Shown in pieces: positions 17,033-26,794 of a stretch of DNA of 64,000 nucleotides (its first letter is position 1; each line of letters begins with the position of its first letter). Origin of the DNA: Atopobiaceae bacterium (GTDB taxonomy: Bacteria > Actinomycetota > Coriobacteriia > Coriobacteriales > Atopobiaceae); contig JAKVON010000011.1 in NCBI GenBank assembly GCA_022482785.1, positions 1 through 64,000 on the forward strand, read 5' to 3'. The translations under genes were made by a program, and so were the position numbers. The notes under the pieces were generated by a model. That model did no database searches. It was not told the DNA's origin and saw nothing but the letters and a program-made list of their open reading frames with translations.

Positions 17033-17387
17033 GTCCCCTCCCCCCTTCGAGTCCCCCTCGGAAGACGACGCCCCGTCGGGCGCGTGTTTCAAATATAGGT
17101 ACCTTCCCGACACTTCGCAACACTTTTTCCCACTTTCTCCCACTTGAAGAGAAATAGGTACCGCTCGCCATGTGACCTGCGGAAATGGACACCAGATGAT
17201 GTGGAAACGTATGTTCTATCCACAAGGGATGGAGGAAGGTCGGGGGCTTCATTCGAACCTTGTTTGGCGGGGATATGGAGCGCACAGGTAGTCGGCGAGC
17301 GGCCCCCACGCGAAGTCGAGCGGAGCCTCCCGGCCGCCCGCGGCAGGCGATTCCGGCGGGCGAGAGGGGCCGCGCGCGGGGCCGGGC
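17033..17387. other. Intergenic region between xerD and mraZ
   Basis: The mraZ-proximal third (17033-17160) is leader, promoter and MraZ box. A 9-bp direct repeat ATAGGTACC flanks the box at 17095-17103 and 17154-17162. The rest (17163-17387) holds no gene I can support; one 9-mer CTATCCACA at 17216-17224 resembles a DnaA box with one mismatch but stands alone. No terminator for xerD was recognised. Confidence 0.5.
17092..17146 (-). promoter_or_regulatory. mra promoter with four-repeat MraZ box
   Basis: On the minus strand -35 TTGCGA (17120-17115) and -10 TATATT (17097-17092) are separated by exactly 17 bp and point at mraZ. Overlapping and upstream are four AGTG cores spaced exactly 10 bp (their complements start at 17111, 17121, 17131 and 17141); the two upstream copies read AAGTGGGA. 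MraZ proteins bind tandem short direct repeats of this kind ahead of their own gene. The third and fourth repeats bracket the -35, so bound MraZ should block RNA polymerase. Confidence 0.88.
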
Positions 17388-18287
17388 CTACCTCATCCGG
17401 GCCCGAGGATGCGACGCGAGGTAGGTCTCGCGGACGAACGTGCGGTCCACATGGGTGTAGAGCTGGGTCGTCGAGATGTCGGAGTGCCCGAGTATCTCCT
17501 GGACGATGCGGAGGTCGGCCCCTCCCTCGAGCATGTGGGTGGCGAAGGTGTGACGCAGGGTGTGGGGGTGGAGCCCCTCGATTCCCACGACCCTGCCGTA
17601 TCGCTCGACGATGGAGTGGACCGACTGGCGCGAGATGCGGCCGCCACGCTGGTTCAGGAAGACCGCGGGACAGGCCTGGCGCCCCTCGAACGCGAGGCGC
17701 CACCTGCCGAGATAGTCGGCGAGGCGCGCGGCGGCGAGGCCCGTGACGGGGACGACCCTCTCCTTCGAGCCCTTCCCCAGCACGCGCAGGATCTCCTGGT
17801 CGAGCAGGACCTCGCGCAGGTCGAGCCCGCAGAGCTCCGAGACCCTCAGGCCGCAGCCGTAGAGGACCTCGAGGATGGCCTGGTCCCTGTGGCCGGGCGC
17901 CGTGTCCGGGAAGGGCTGGTCGAGCAGGGCCTTGACCTGCTCGCGCGAGAGGACGTCGGGGAGGCGCGCGGGGATCTTGGGCAGGGGGAGGTCGGCCGTG
18001 GGAAGGTTCGTGCAGATCTGCTCCGAGACGCAGAAGCGGTGGAATCCCTTGATGGCCGAGACCGCGCGCTCGACCGAGGCCGGCGCCAGGCCGCACTCGC
18101 GCAGCGAGGCGACATGGGCCTCCACGTCCTCGCGGCTCACGCCCTCCGGGCCACGGACGCCCGCCCCCTCGAGCCACGAGACGTAGCGGCGCAGGTCACG
18201 CCCGTACGACTCGACGGTGTTGCGGGCCGAGCCCCTCTCGACGGAGAGATAGCCCAGGTACTCCCGGAGCGCTGAGTCGAGGTCCAT
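17388..18287 (-). CDS. xerD: Tyrosine recombinase XerD/XerC type
   Basis: Site-specific recombinase resolving chromosome dimers at dif. It has 299 residues, with an N-terminal SAM-like core-binding domain (about 1-90) and a catalytic domain carrying every catalytic residue: Arg148 in GCGLRVSELCG, Lys172, His242-x-x-Arg245 in HPHTLRHTFATH, His268 and Tyr277 in STTQLYTH. Length and lack of extensions favour the housekeeping enzyme over an integrase. It starts 13 nt after the pyrG stop, an association common in Gram-positive bacteria. XerC versus XerD cannot be settled from sequence alone. Confidence 0.9.
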   Translation of the reverse strand: MDLDSALREYLGYLSVERGSARNTVESYGRDLRRYVSWLEGAGVRGPEGVSREDVEAHVASLRECGLAPASVERAVSAIKGFHRFCVSEQICTNLPTADLPLPKIPARLPDVLSREQVKALLDQPFPDTAPGHRDQAILEVLYGCGLRVSELCGLDLREVLLDQEILRVLGKGSKERVVPVTGLAAARLADYLGRWRLAFEGRQACPAVFLNQRGGRISRQSVHSIVERYGRVVGIEGLHPHTLRHTFATHMLEGGADLRIVQEILGHSDISTTQLYTHVDRTFVRETYLASHPRARMR

Positions 18288-18299
18288 GGGAGGCAGGGC

Positions 18300-20009
<1,710 letters not shown>

Positions 20010-20098
20010 TCATATTAGCGCAGAAGCGGGGCCCGCCCAGGCCTCGAGGGCCCATACATTGTTGGTTCACACGATGGCAACCGTGGGCTCGGCCGCGC

Positions 20099-21724
20099 TC
20101 AGGAGGAGGCGCGGGCGAGCATCTCGGAGGCATGGTCGAGCGACGCGCGGGTGGTGTCGCCCGAGAGCATGCGCGCGACCTCGGCCGTGCGCTCCTCGCC
20201 CGTGACCTCGCGGATGACGGTCTCGACGAAGCCCGCCTCCGTCTTGGCGACCACGTAGTGGCGCGTCGCGACGACCGCGACCTGTGCCAGGTGGGTGACC
20301 ACGATGACCTGGTGGGTCGTGGCGAGGTCTGCCAGCACGGCGGCCAGGGCGACGGCCGTCGAGCCTCCCACGCCGGCATCGACCTCGTCGAACACGAGCG
20401 TGTCGACGTCATCGGCCTCGCCGAGGGCGACCTTGCAGGCGAGCATGACGCGGCTCACCTCACCGCCCGAGGCGATGCGTCGCAGGGGGCGCGGGGTGAG
20501 GCCGGCCGCAGGCCGGTAGAGGAACTCGACGCGCGAGGGGCCCGCCTCGGTCCACTCCTTCCGTCCGAGCGGCTCGATGGAGACCTCGAGCTCCGCCGTG
20601 CCCATCTGGAGCCGTCCCATCTGCCCGACGACGGCCGCCGCGAAGCGCGGGGCCGCGGCGCGGCGCACCTCGTCGAGCCCCGACGCGGCCCGGGCGAGGC
20701 GTCCCTCCGCGGCCTCGAGCGCCCGCTCGGCCTCGCGCTCCCTCTCCCCCGTGCCCCCCGCCGCCTCCACGAGCTCGGCGGCATCGGCGCGGCGGCCGAG
20801 GACGTCTCCCATGGAGGGGCCATAGGAGCGCATGAGGCCCTGCAGGGCGGCCATCCGCTCCTGCATGCGGGCGAGCGACCCCTCGTCGAGCTCGATCGAC
20901 TCGCGGTAGCGGCCGAGGCCGAGGGCGACGTCCTCGACCTCGACGAGGGCGCTCTCGAGCGCGTCGGCGCTCCGCGCGAGGGCGTCGTCGTAGGCGGAGG
21001 CCTGGCGCAGGGCGTCGACCGCCCGGGAGAGGCGGTCCTCTATGCCGTCGTCGCCCGCCAGCGCCTCGTGGGACTCCCCCGCCGCCCGGAGGAGCGCCTC
21101 TGCGTGCTCGGCGATGGGAAGCTCGCGCTCGAGCTCCTCGAGCTCGCCCGCGGCCGGCCCGACCTCGTCGATGCGGGCGAGCACGAAGCGCGCCTGCTCG
21201 AGGCGGTCGCTCGCCGAGCGCGAGAGCTCGCGTATGCGCCCGAGCTCGTCGGCGGCGGCACGGGCGTCGGCGAGGGCGGAGGCATAGGCCTCGTGGGCCC
21301 GGGCGGCGTCGGGCCCCGCCCAGGCGTCGAGGATGCGCACGTGGGACTGGGTCCCGAGGAGGATCTGGTGCTCGTGCTGGCCGCAGAGGTCGACCGTCGA
21401 GCCCACGCGGCCGGCGAGCTCGCGCACGCTGGCCATGCGGCCGTCGAGCTCGACGCGTCCGCGGCCGTCCGCCGACACGCTGCGGCGCACGACCATGCCG
21501 TCGGGCTCGCTGGGAAGGAAGACGCGGCCCTCGACGCAGAGGCCCTCGGCCCCCTCGCGCACGGCGCCCGCGTCTGCGCGTTCCCCCACGAGGAGCTTGA
21601 GGGCGGAGAGCAGGGCGGTCTTGCCCGCCCCGGTCTCGCCGGTGAGCACGGTGAGGCCGTCGGCCGGGCGGATCGTGGCGTCCCTGATGAGGGCGACGTC
21701 GGTCGCGTGGAGCTCGTCGATCAT
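20099..21724 (-). CDS. recN: DNA repair ATPase RecN
   Basis: SMC-like ATPase for double-strand-break repair. It has 541 residues with a Walker A GETGAGKTALLSAL (29-42), a long Glu/Arg/Ala-rich coiled-coil middle, a signature region IASGGEVSRVMLA and a Walker B TLVFDEVDAGVGGSTA. The start abuts the nadK stop (no gap). In many Gram-positive bacteria argR lies between nadK and recN; it is missing here. Confidence 0.95.
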   Translation of the reverse strand: MIDELHATDVALIRDATIRPADGLTVLTGETGAGKTALLSALKLLVGERADAGAVREGAEGLCVEGRVFLPSEPDGMVVRRSVSADGRGRVELDGRMASVRELAGRVGSTVDLCGQHEHQILLGTQSHVRILDAWAGPDAARAHEAYASALADARAAADELGRIRELSRSASDRLEQARFVLARIDEVGPAAGELEELERELPIAEHAEALLRAAGESHEALAGDDGIEDRLSRAVDALRQASAYDDALARSADALESALVEVEDVALGLGRYRESIELDEGSLARMQERMAALQGLMRSYGPSMGDVLGRRADAAELVEAAGGTGEREREAERALEAAEGRLARAASGLDEVRRAAAPRFAAAVVGQMGRLQMGTAELEVSIEPLGRKEWTEAGPSRVEFLYRPAAGLTPRPLRRIASGGEVSRVMLACKVALGEADDVDTLVFDEVDAGVGGSTAVALAAVLADLATTHQVIVVTHLAQVAVVATRHYVVAKTEAGFVETVIREVTGEERTAEVARMLSGDTTRASLDHASEMLARASS

Positions 21725-22576
21725 CTACTTGCCGACCTTGCCGTAGAAGACGCGGGACACCGCGTCGTAGAAGCCATGCGCGTTCGAGTCGAGCAGGATC
21801 ACGTCGCCCTCCCCGCGTCGCACGCGGCACGAGACCGCGACGTCGTCTGCGCCCGTCGCGGCGCCGTCGACGAAGACGGAGCGGTCGACGGGACGCTCGG
21901 GGGCGAGCACGAGCTCGACGACGTCGGAGCTCGAGGTGAGGAATGCGCGGGCGAGGATGGTGTGGGGCGCGATGGGCACGCACACCATGCCGGTGAAGTC
22001 GGGGGTCACGATGGGGCCCCCGGCCGAGAGCGCGTAGCCGGTGGAGCCGGTCGCCGTCGAGACGACGAAGCCGTCGCCCCTCAGCCGGTCGATGTGGTTG
22101 CCCGAGACCGAGACGTCGAACTCCACCATGTCGCCGGAGGGCCCCCGCGTGAGGGCGAGGTCGTTCAGGGCGAAGCGGCGGTCGGTGAAGCTCGTGCCGT
22201 CGGGGCGGTCGAAGTCGATCTCTATGTCGAGGGTCGCCCGCCGGGACGCGTGGAGCTCGCCCGAGAGGGCGCGGGCGATGGTTCCCACGATGTCCTCGGG
22301 CCCCGCCCCCGTGAGGAAGCCCAGGTGCCCATAGGAGAGGCCGAGGATTGGTATCTCGCGGTAGCCCACGATCCCCGCGGCGCGCAGGAGCGTGCCGTCC
22401 CCTCCCAGGGAGACCACCAGCGAGCAGTCGCTCGGATCGACCTGCGGCTTGCGGATATGGGCCTTGTCCTGAGCCCACACGACCTCGACGCCCTCGTGGC
22501 CGAGCCAGGCGTCAAGCGTGGCGGCACCCTCGAGGGCCTCGGGGCGAGAGTAGTTCGGAACGAGGAGTACCTTCAC
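21725..22576 (-). CDS. nadK: NAD kinase
   Basis: Phosphorylates NAD to NADP. The GTG at 22576, behind GAAGGGAGCGAAC, is preferred to an ATG at 22705 that would overlap tlyA and add a non-conserved stretch. The 283 residues contain VSLGGDGTLLRAAG (GGDG motif), YGHLGFLTG, ALNDLAL and STATGSTGYALSAGGPIV, all diagnostic. It is followed directly by recN and preceded, after 76 nt, by tlyA. Confidence 0.94.
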   Translation of the reverse strand: MKVLLVPNYSRPEALEGAATLDAWLGHEGVEVVWAQDKAHIRKPQVDPSDCSLVVSLGGDGTLLRAAGIVGYREIPILGLSYGHLGFLTGAGPEDIVGTIARALSGELHASRRATLDIEIDFDRPDGTSFTDRRFALNDLALTRGPSGDMVEFDVSVSGNHIDRLRGDGFVVSTATGSTGYALSAGGPIVTPDFTGMVCVPIAPHTILARAFLTSSSDVVELVLAPERPVDRSVFVDGAATGADDVAVSCRVRRGEGDVILLDSNAHGFYDAVSRVFYGKVGK

Positions 22577-22652
22577 GTTCGCTCCCTTCGGCAAGCTCGC
22601 GCGGACGCCGCGAGGGCGTGCGCATCCCATCGAGAAGCAGTGTAGCACCGCC

Positions 22653-23429
22653 TCAGCCGAGGCCGACGACGCGGGCGAGGTCGATGTCGGACGAGGGGAC
22701 GCCACGCTCGCCGAGCAGCAGGTACTCGACGTTTCCCCGCCTGCCCGTGATGGGGCTCGGCACGGCTCCCGCGACGCCGAGGCCGCCCGCCTCGAAGGCG
22801 GAGGCGACCTTGGCGAGCGCCTCGAGGCGCACTGCCGGGTCGCGTACGACGCCGCCCTCCCCCACCTGCTCGCGCGCCGCCTCGAACTGGGGCTTCACCA
22901 GGGTGAGGAAGCGGCCGCGGGGCCCCAGGAGCGCGAGCACGGAGGGGAGCACCGCCTCGACGGAGGTGAACGAGACGTCGCAGACCGCGAGGTCGATCGT
23001 CGAGTCGCGCCCGGTCCGGGCCACGTCCCGGATGTTCGTGCGCTCGAGGAGGGTCACGCGGGGGTCCGTGCGCAAGGACCAGTCGAACTGGGCGTACCCG
23101 ACGTCGACGGAGAGCACGCCGGCCGCGCCGCGGCGCAGCAGGCAGTCGGTGAAGCCGCCGGTCGAGCAGCCCACGTCGAGGCAGGCGAGGCCGGTGGGGT
23201 CGACGTCGAAGGCGTCGAGGCCGCGCTCGAGCTTGAGCCCGCCTCGGCCCACGTAGGGCAGGTGGCTCCTCACGTGCAGCTCGAGGCCAGGCCTGACCTG
23301 CTCGCCAGGAGAGTCGAGGCGGCGGCCGGCGGTGGAGACGTCGCCGGCCAGGACCGCGCGCAGGGCGTCGTCGGTGGTGCGGAAGAGGCCGCGTGCGACG
23401 AGCTCCGCGTCAAGCCTCACGCGCCTCAT
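22653..23429 (-). CDS. tlyA: TlyA family rRNA 2'-O-methyltransferase (hemolysin A family)
   Basis: Likely methylates 16S and 23S rRNA cytidines (capreomycin-sensitivity determinant in mycobacteria). It has 258 residues: an S4 RNA-binding domain at the N-terminus (RLDAELVARGLFRTTDDALRAV), the signature YVGRGGLKLERGLDAF, SAM loop LDVGCSTGGFTDCLLRRGA, and VCDVSFTSVEAVLP. The start overlaps the xseB stop by one base (TGATG). The older name hemolysin does not reflect the likely role. Confidence 0.93.
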   Translation of the reverse strand: MRRVRLDAELVARGLFRTTDDALRAVLAGDVSTAGRRLDSPGEQVRPGLELHVRSHLPYVGRGGLKLERGLDAFDVDPTGLACLDVGCSTGGFTDCLLRRGAAGVLSVDVGYAQFDWSLRTDPRVTLLERTNIRDVARTGRDSTIDLAVCDVSFTSVEAVLPSVLALLGPRGRFLTLVKPQFEAAREQVGEGGVVRDPAVRLEALAKVASAFEAGGLGVAGAVPSPITGRRGNVEYLLLGERGVPSSDIDLARVVGLG

Positions 23430-23713
23430 CAGGAGGCGTCCCCCGAGCGGGCAGGCGCATCCGCCTCGGCCTGCGGTGCCGGGTCGCCGCCGCCTTGGGA
23501 GGCCATGGCCTCCATCTGGGCCTTCTCCTCGGGGGAGAACTCTATCTTGTCGACCATCTCGACCGCGCGCGAGCCGAGCGCGATGGCCTCGTCGAACAGG
23601 TCGAGGGAGCGCTCGAGGGAGGTCTGCCGGTCGCGGACCGAGGTGACGATCTGGTCGAGCCTGCCGGTCACGTCGTCGAAGGTCTTGTAGGAGCTGGTGT
23701 CGATCCTCGCCAT
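23429..23713 (-). CDS. xseB: Exodeoxyribonuclease VII small subunit XseB
   Basis: A 94-residue protein whose first 65 residues, with FDDVTGRLDQIVTSVRDRQTSLERSLDLFDEAIALG, have the heptad pattern of XseB, which binds the nuclease subunit XseA. A Gly/Ala/Pro tail follows. The usual neighbour xseA is not here: the gene is flanked directly by nusB (1 nt) and tlyA (overlap). A functional exonuclease VII therefore needs an xseA elsewhere. Confidence 0.82.
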   Translation of the reverse strand: MARIDTSSYKTFDDVTGRLDQIVTSVRDRQTSLERSLDLFDEAIALGSRAVEMVDKIEFSPEEKAQMEAMASQGGGDPAPQAEADAPARSGDAS

Positions 23714-23714
23714 G

Positions 23715-24161
23715 CTACTCGTCCCCCTCGGCAGGCGGGCGCACGTCGGCGTCGAGGCCGCGGGCGATGCCTCCCAGGACGCCGTTCACGAACTTAGGGG
23801 AGTCGTCGGTGCCGTAGGCCTTGGCGAGCTCGACCGACTCCGAGATGGCGACGGCCACGTCGACGTCGGGCTCGGCGAGCATCTCGTAGGCGGCGAGGCG
23901 CAGGAGGCTCCTGTCGACCGACGGCATGCGGGACATCGACCAGTTTTGGCTGGCGGCGGCGATGGTCTCGTCGAGACGGGGCATCATCGAGCCGCACCCG
24001 CGCGCGAGCGACTCCGCGTAGGGGTCGAGGGGCCCCTGCGTGATCGCGTAGTCGCCGGAGAGGACGTCGTCGACCGTGCGGCCCGTCGCATCGGCCTGGA
24101 ACAGAATCTGCAGGGCCTGGCTGCGCGAGAGGGTCCTCCCGCTGAACTTGCGCTCTGGCAC
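23715..24161 (-). CDS. nusB: Transcription antitermination factor NusB
   Basis: RNA-binding partner of NusE (S10) in rRNA antitermination. The GTG at 24161 (VPERKFSGRTLSRSQALQILFQ) stands 8 nt after AAGGAG. The 148 residues show the helical fold markers SRSQALQILFQAD, PSVDRSLLRLAAYEML and ISESVELAKAYGTDDSPKFVNGVLGGIAR, the last being highly conserved. It follows the Asp23 gene by 5 nt. Confidence 0.93.
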   Translation of the reverse strand: MPERKFSGRTLSRSQALQILFQADATGRTVDDVLSGDYAITQGPLDPYAESLARGCGSMMPRLDETIAAASQNWSMSRMPSVDRSLLRLAAYEMLAEPDVDVAVAISESVELAKAYGTDDSPKFVNGVLGGIARGLDADVRPPAEGDE

Positions 24162-24166
24162 TTGCG

Positions 24167-24529
24167 CTACTCCTTGGGGAACACGAGGTCGTCGATGCAC
24201 ACGTCGACCGATGAGACCTCGACGCCGATCTGCTCGGTGACGGCCGACGCGACCGCCGAGCGGATGTCGTCGGCAAGCTTGACGAAGGGATAGCCGAAGA
24301 AGGCGGCGACGCGGACGGTGACGTGCAGCTTGCCGTCGACGACCTCGCAGTCGACGCCCTTCGTCTGGTCTGCGGCGGGGGTCTGGGTGAACATGCCGAT
24401 GAGGCTCGAGGTGAGGTTGCGCCCGTCGACAGACGCGACGCCGGCGACCTTCTCGGCGGCCATGCCCACGACCGTGGCGATGACGCCCTGGGAGATGGTT
24501 ATGCCTGAGATGACGATCTCGTTGTCCAT
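24167..24529 (-). CDS. Asp23/Gls24 family envelope stress protein
   Basis: A 120-residue protein of the Asp23 (DUF322) family: ITISQGVIATVVGMAAEKVAGVASVDG at the N-terminus and VTVRVAAFFGYPFVKLADDIRSAV in the middle. In staphylococci Asp23 is a membrane-anchored cell-envelope stress protein; the AmaP anchor is not seen here. Its place between efp and nusB is typical of Gram-positive genomes, where it is often constitutive. A TATACT -10-like hexamer lies about 80 bp upstream (24615-24610). Confidence 0.88.
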   Translation of the reverse strand: MDNEIVISGITISQGVIATVVGMAAEKVAGVASVDGRNLTSSLIGMFTQTPAADQTKGVDCEVVDGKLHVTVRVAAFFGYPFVKLADDIRSAVASAVTEQIGVEVSSVDVCIDDLVFPKE

Positions 24530-24609
24530 GGAAGATCCTTTCCGCGGGTCTCGGGGGCCCGAGCCCGATGGCCGATGCAGGCTGCACCGCTTCCGAACGC
24601 GATGCTCCG

Positions 24610-24638
24610 AGTATAACCCGCCCGGACGGAGTCGAAGG
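24610..24638 (-). promoter_or_regulatory. Weak promoter candidate for the Asp23-nusB genes
   Basis: -10 TATACT at 24615-24610 on the minus strand, with TTCGAC only 15 bp upstream as a poor -35. It sits in the 111-bp gap between efp and the Asp23 gene. A small GC-rich hairpin (CTCGGG, GGC loop, CCGAG) lies downstream in the leader. Spacing makes this tentative. Confidence 0.3.
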
Positions 24639-24640
24639 CG

Positions 24641-25207
24641 CTAGACGCGGCCCACGAACTTCCCGTCGCGCGTGTCGATCTTGATGCGCTCGCCCACGTT
24701 GAGGTACATCGGGACGTTGATGGTCGCGCCCGTCTCGATCGTGGCGGGCTTGGTGCCGCCCTGGACGGTGTCGCCCTTGAAGCCTGGGTCCGTCTCGGTT
24801 ATCTCGGCCTCGATGAACATGGGCGGGTTCACGCCGAGCAGCTCGGCGTCGGCGTAGAGGAGCTGGCAGGTGTCGTTCTCCTTGAGCCACTGCGCGTTGT
24901 CGCCGATGAAGTCCGTCGGGACGGGAATCTGCTCGTAGGTCTCGTTGTCCATGAAGTAGTAGTCGGCGCCGTCGTTGTAGAGGTACTGCATCTCCTTGGT
25001 GATGAGCTGCACGTTCTCGAACTTGGAGCCCGCGTTGCACGTCTGGTCGCCGATGACGCGGCCGCTCTTGAGGTCCTTGATCTTGTAGCGGACGAACGCG
25101 CCGCCCTTGCCGGGCTTGACGTGCTGGAACTCGACGAGGGTGTAGATCTTGCCGTTGATCTTGAGGCCCATGCCGTTCTTGAACTCTGCAGTTGAGATGG
25201 TAGCCAC
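24641..25207 (-). CDS. efp: Elongation factor P
   Basis: Rescues ribosomes stalled at polyproline. The 188-residue product has three OB-like domains beginning ISTAEFKNGMGLKINGKIYTLVEFQHVKPGKGGAFVR; Lys34 in KPGKGG is the residue that is modified in many bacteria. No modifying enzyme (epmA-like) is nearby, so the modification state is open. A -10 TATAGT reading toward efp lies near 25270 with TTGCAC only 15 bp upstream. Confidence 0.97.
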   Translation of the reverse strand: MATISTAEFKNGMGLKINGKIYTLVEFQHVKPGKGGAFVRYKIKDLKSGRVIGDQTCNAGSKFENVQLITKEMQYLYNDGADYYFMDNETYEQIPVPTDFIGDNAQWLKENDTCQLLYADAELLGVNPPMFIEAEITETDPGFKGDTVQGGTKPATIETGATINVPMYLNVGERIKIDTRDGKFVGRV

Positions 25208-25295
25208 GTGAAACTCTCTTTCTGTTCCGAAGAATCGCCCGTTCGGGCAAGGTATGCACCTTAAAGACTATAGCCGCCCGAGGTGCCGTGCAAGG

Positions 25296-25322
25296 AAAAA
25301 GCACGAGCGGGAGGCCGTGTGC
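25296..25322 (-). terminator. Intrinsic terminator after the PTS operon
   Basis: Downstream of manO on the minus strand GCAC-A-CGG pairs with CCG-CTC-GTGC around a 4-nt loop (25301-25322), followed by TTTTT (25300-25296). Hairpin plus T-run mark the end of the mannose PTS transcript just before the efp promoter. Confidence 0.6.
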
Positions 25323-25334
25323 CGGGCGCGGAGG

Positions 25335-25721
25335 CTAGGAGCGCCTCAGGATCATGTTCCCCAGGCGCTTGAAGCCGAGCTTGACCACGTCGAAGAAGCT
25401 GAGCGAGCGCACGAGCCTGTCCTCGGGCACGTGCCCCCTCATGGCGCGCAGCGTTGCCTTGTTGTCGCGCGTGGAGAAGGAGTACCTGCCGTTCTGCTTG
25501 GTGAAGATGACGAAGCGCGAGATCGCCTTTCCCCCTCCCAGGACGGAGGCGGCCACGTGGTCGACCTGGTCCCAGGGGATCTGGATGTAGTCCTCGGGGT
25601 TCTTCTCGTTGTAGAACTCGACGGCCTTGTTGCCGATCATCATGTCGCCATACGTGGCAAGCCCGAGGAAGGACGTCGCCCTCTCCGTGTACTCCACCTC
25701 GCTGTTCTGGGATTGAGCCAT
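25335..25721 (-). CDS. manO: DUF956 / ManO family protein
   Basis: A 128-residue soluble protein of the DUF956 family (EYTERATSFLGLATYGDMMIGNKAVEFYNEKNPEDYIQIPW), which almost always accompanies mannose-class PTS operons. In lactobacilli ManO is reported to influence expression of the operon; the mechanism is not settled. It is the last gene of the operon, separated from the IID gene by 139 bp that can fold into a long hairpin. Confidence 0.85.
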   Translation of the reverse strand: MAQSQNSEVEYTERATSFLGLATYGDMMIGNKAVEFYNEKNPEDYIQIPWDQVDHVAASVLGGGKAISRFVIFTKQNGRYSFSTRDNKATLRAMRGHVPEDRLVRSLSFFDVVKLGFKRLGNMILRRS

Positions 25722-25758
25722 CTTGTCTTTCGCTCCTTTGCCGATGCGTCCAAGAAAT

Positions 25759-25817
25759 GGGGCCGCATCCCCACCTGATCTCTTCTCAGAGTTCTCAAGT
25801 GTAGGGGATGCGACCCC
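25759..25817 (-). repeat. 14-bp inverted repeat between IID gene and manO
   Basis: GGGGCCGCATCCCC at 25759-25772 and GGGGATGCGACCCC at 25804-25817 pair at 13 of 14 positions around a 31-nt loop. A second small hairpin (GTGGA with TCCAC, about 25828-25852) followed by TTTT on the minus strand lies nearer the IID stop. Together they look like an intercistronic attenuator or processing site that would lower manO relative to the transporter. Confidence 0.55.
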
Positions 25818-25860
25818 AAAACGTCCAGTGGATCTCAGGAGAGAGAGTCCACCCTAGGTG

Positions 25861-26778
25861 CTACAGAAGGCCGATGACGCGACCGATGATGCCCACGGCG
25901 AAGAGCGCGAGGATGATCGTGATCGGCGAGACGCCCTTCTTGAGGAGCTTGCAGCAGAGGAGGGTCAGGCCAACCGCGGCGAGGCCGGGGATGAGCTGGT
26001 CCAGGTTCTGCTGAAGGGTCGTGACCTTCTCGGCGTTGAGGCCGTTGGCACCGAGCGAGGCGTACTGCGTGAGGGCGGTCTTGATGCCCGCGGCGTCGCC
26101 GGTGATCTTGGTCCAGTCGATGAAGGCGCCATCGGACTGCGTGACCGTCGAGACGATGGGCTTGAACGAGATGGAGACCCAACGCTCGACCAGCGCGCCG
26201 ATGATGAACATGCCGAGGATCGAAGCGCCCTGGGTGACCCTGCCGAGCAGTCCGCCGGAGAGGTCCTTGGCGATGTCGCTGCCGACCTTGTAGCCGAACT
26301 CCTGCGTGTACCACAGGAAGGCCACGCGGATGATGTTCCAGGCGAAGAAGAACAGGAGCGGGCCGACGATGCTGCCGGTGAGGGCGAGCGATGCGCCGAG
26401 GGCGCCCAGGATGGGGCGCACGGTGAACCAGAAGACGGGGTCGCCGACGCCGGCGAGCGGGCCCATCATGCCGACCTTGACGCCCTGGATGGCGGCGTCG
26501 TCAACGGGGGCGCCGTTGGCACGGTCCTCCTCGAGCGCCAGGGTGACGCCGATGACGGGGGCGGACACGTAGGGGTGCGTGTTGTAGAACTCCAGGTGGC
26601 GCTTGAGTGCCGCGATCTGGTCATCCTTGTTGGGATAGAGCTTCTTGATGGCCGGGATCATGGAGAAGCACCAACCACCGTTCTGCATACGCTCGTAGTT
26701 CCAAGAGCCCTGCAGGAACTGGTGACGCAAGCAAACTGCCCAACGATCAGACTTTTCAAGCGAAATCTTGTCTGCCAT
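25861..26778 (-). CDS. manN: PTS mannose-family transporter subunit IID
   Basis: One of the two membrane subunits of the mannose-class PTS permease. The start at 26778 (MADKISLEKSDRWAVCLRHQFLQGSWNYERMQNGGWCFSMIPAIKKLY) is the conserved beginning of IID; the frame is open upstream through the IIC gene. The 305 residues contain MMGPLAGVGDPVFWFTVRPILGALGASLAL and a C-terminal membrane segment. Sugar specificity (mannose, glucose, fructose, sorbose or others) cannot be read from this. Confidence 0.94.
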   Translation of the reverse strand: MADKISLEKSDRWAVCLRHQFLQGSWNYERMQNGGWCFSMIPAIKKLYPNKDDQIAALKRHLEFYNTHPYVSAPVIGVTLALEEDRANGAPVDDAAIQGVKVGMMGPLAGVGDPVFWFTVRPILGALGASLALTGSIVGPLLFFFAWNIIRVAFLWYTQEFGYKVGSDIAKDLSGGLLGRVTQGASILGMFIIGALVERWVSISFKPIVSTVTQSDGAFIDWTKITGDAAGIKTALTQYASLGANGLNAEKVTTLQQNLDQLIPGLAAVGLTLLCCKLLKKGVSPITIILALFAVGIIGRVIGLL

Positions 26779-26794
26779 GGTAATGCCTCCTTTC

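Noticed and set aside
17216..17224. DnaA-box-like CTATCCACA
   Set aside because: One isolated near-match without a cluster or an origin-type AT-rich unwinding region; no dnaA or dnaN nearby.
17388..18287. XerD-like gene as an integrase marking a mobile island
   Set aside because: Length, absence of an added DNA-binding domain and location beside pyrG fit the chromosomal dimer-resolution recombinase.
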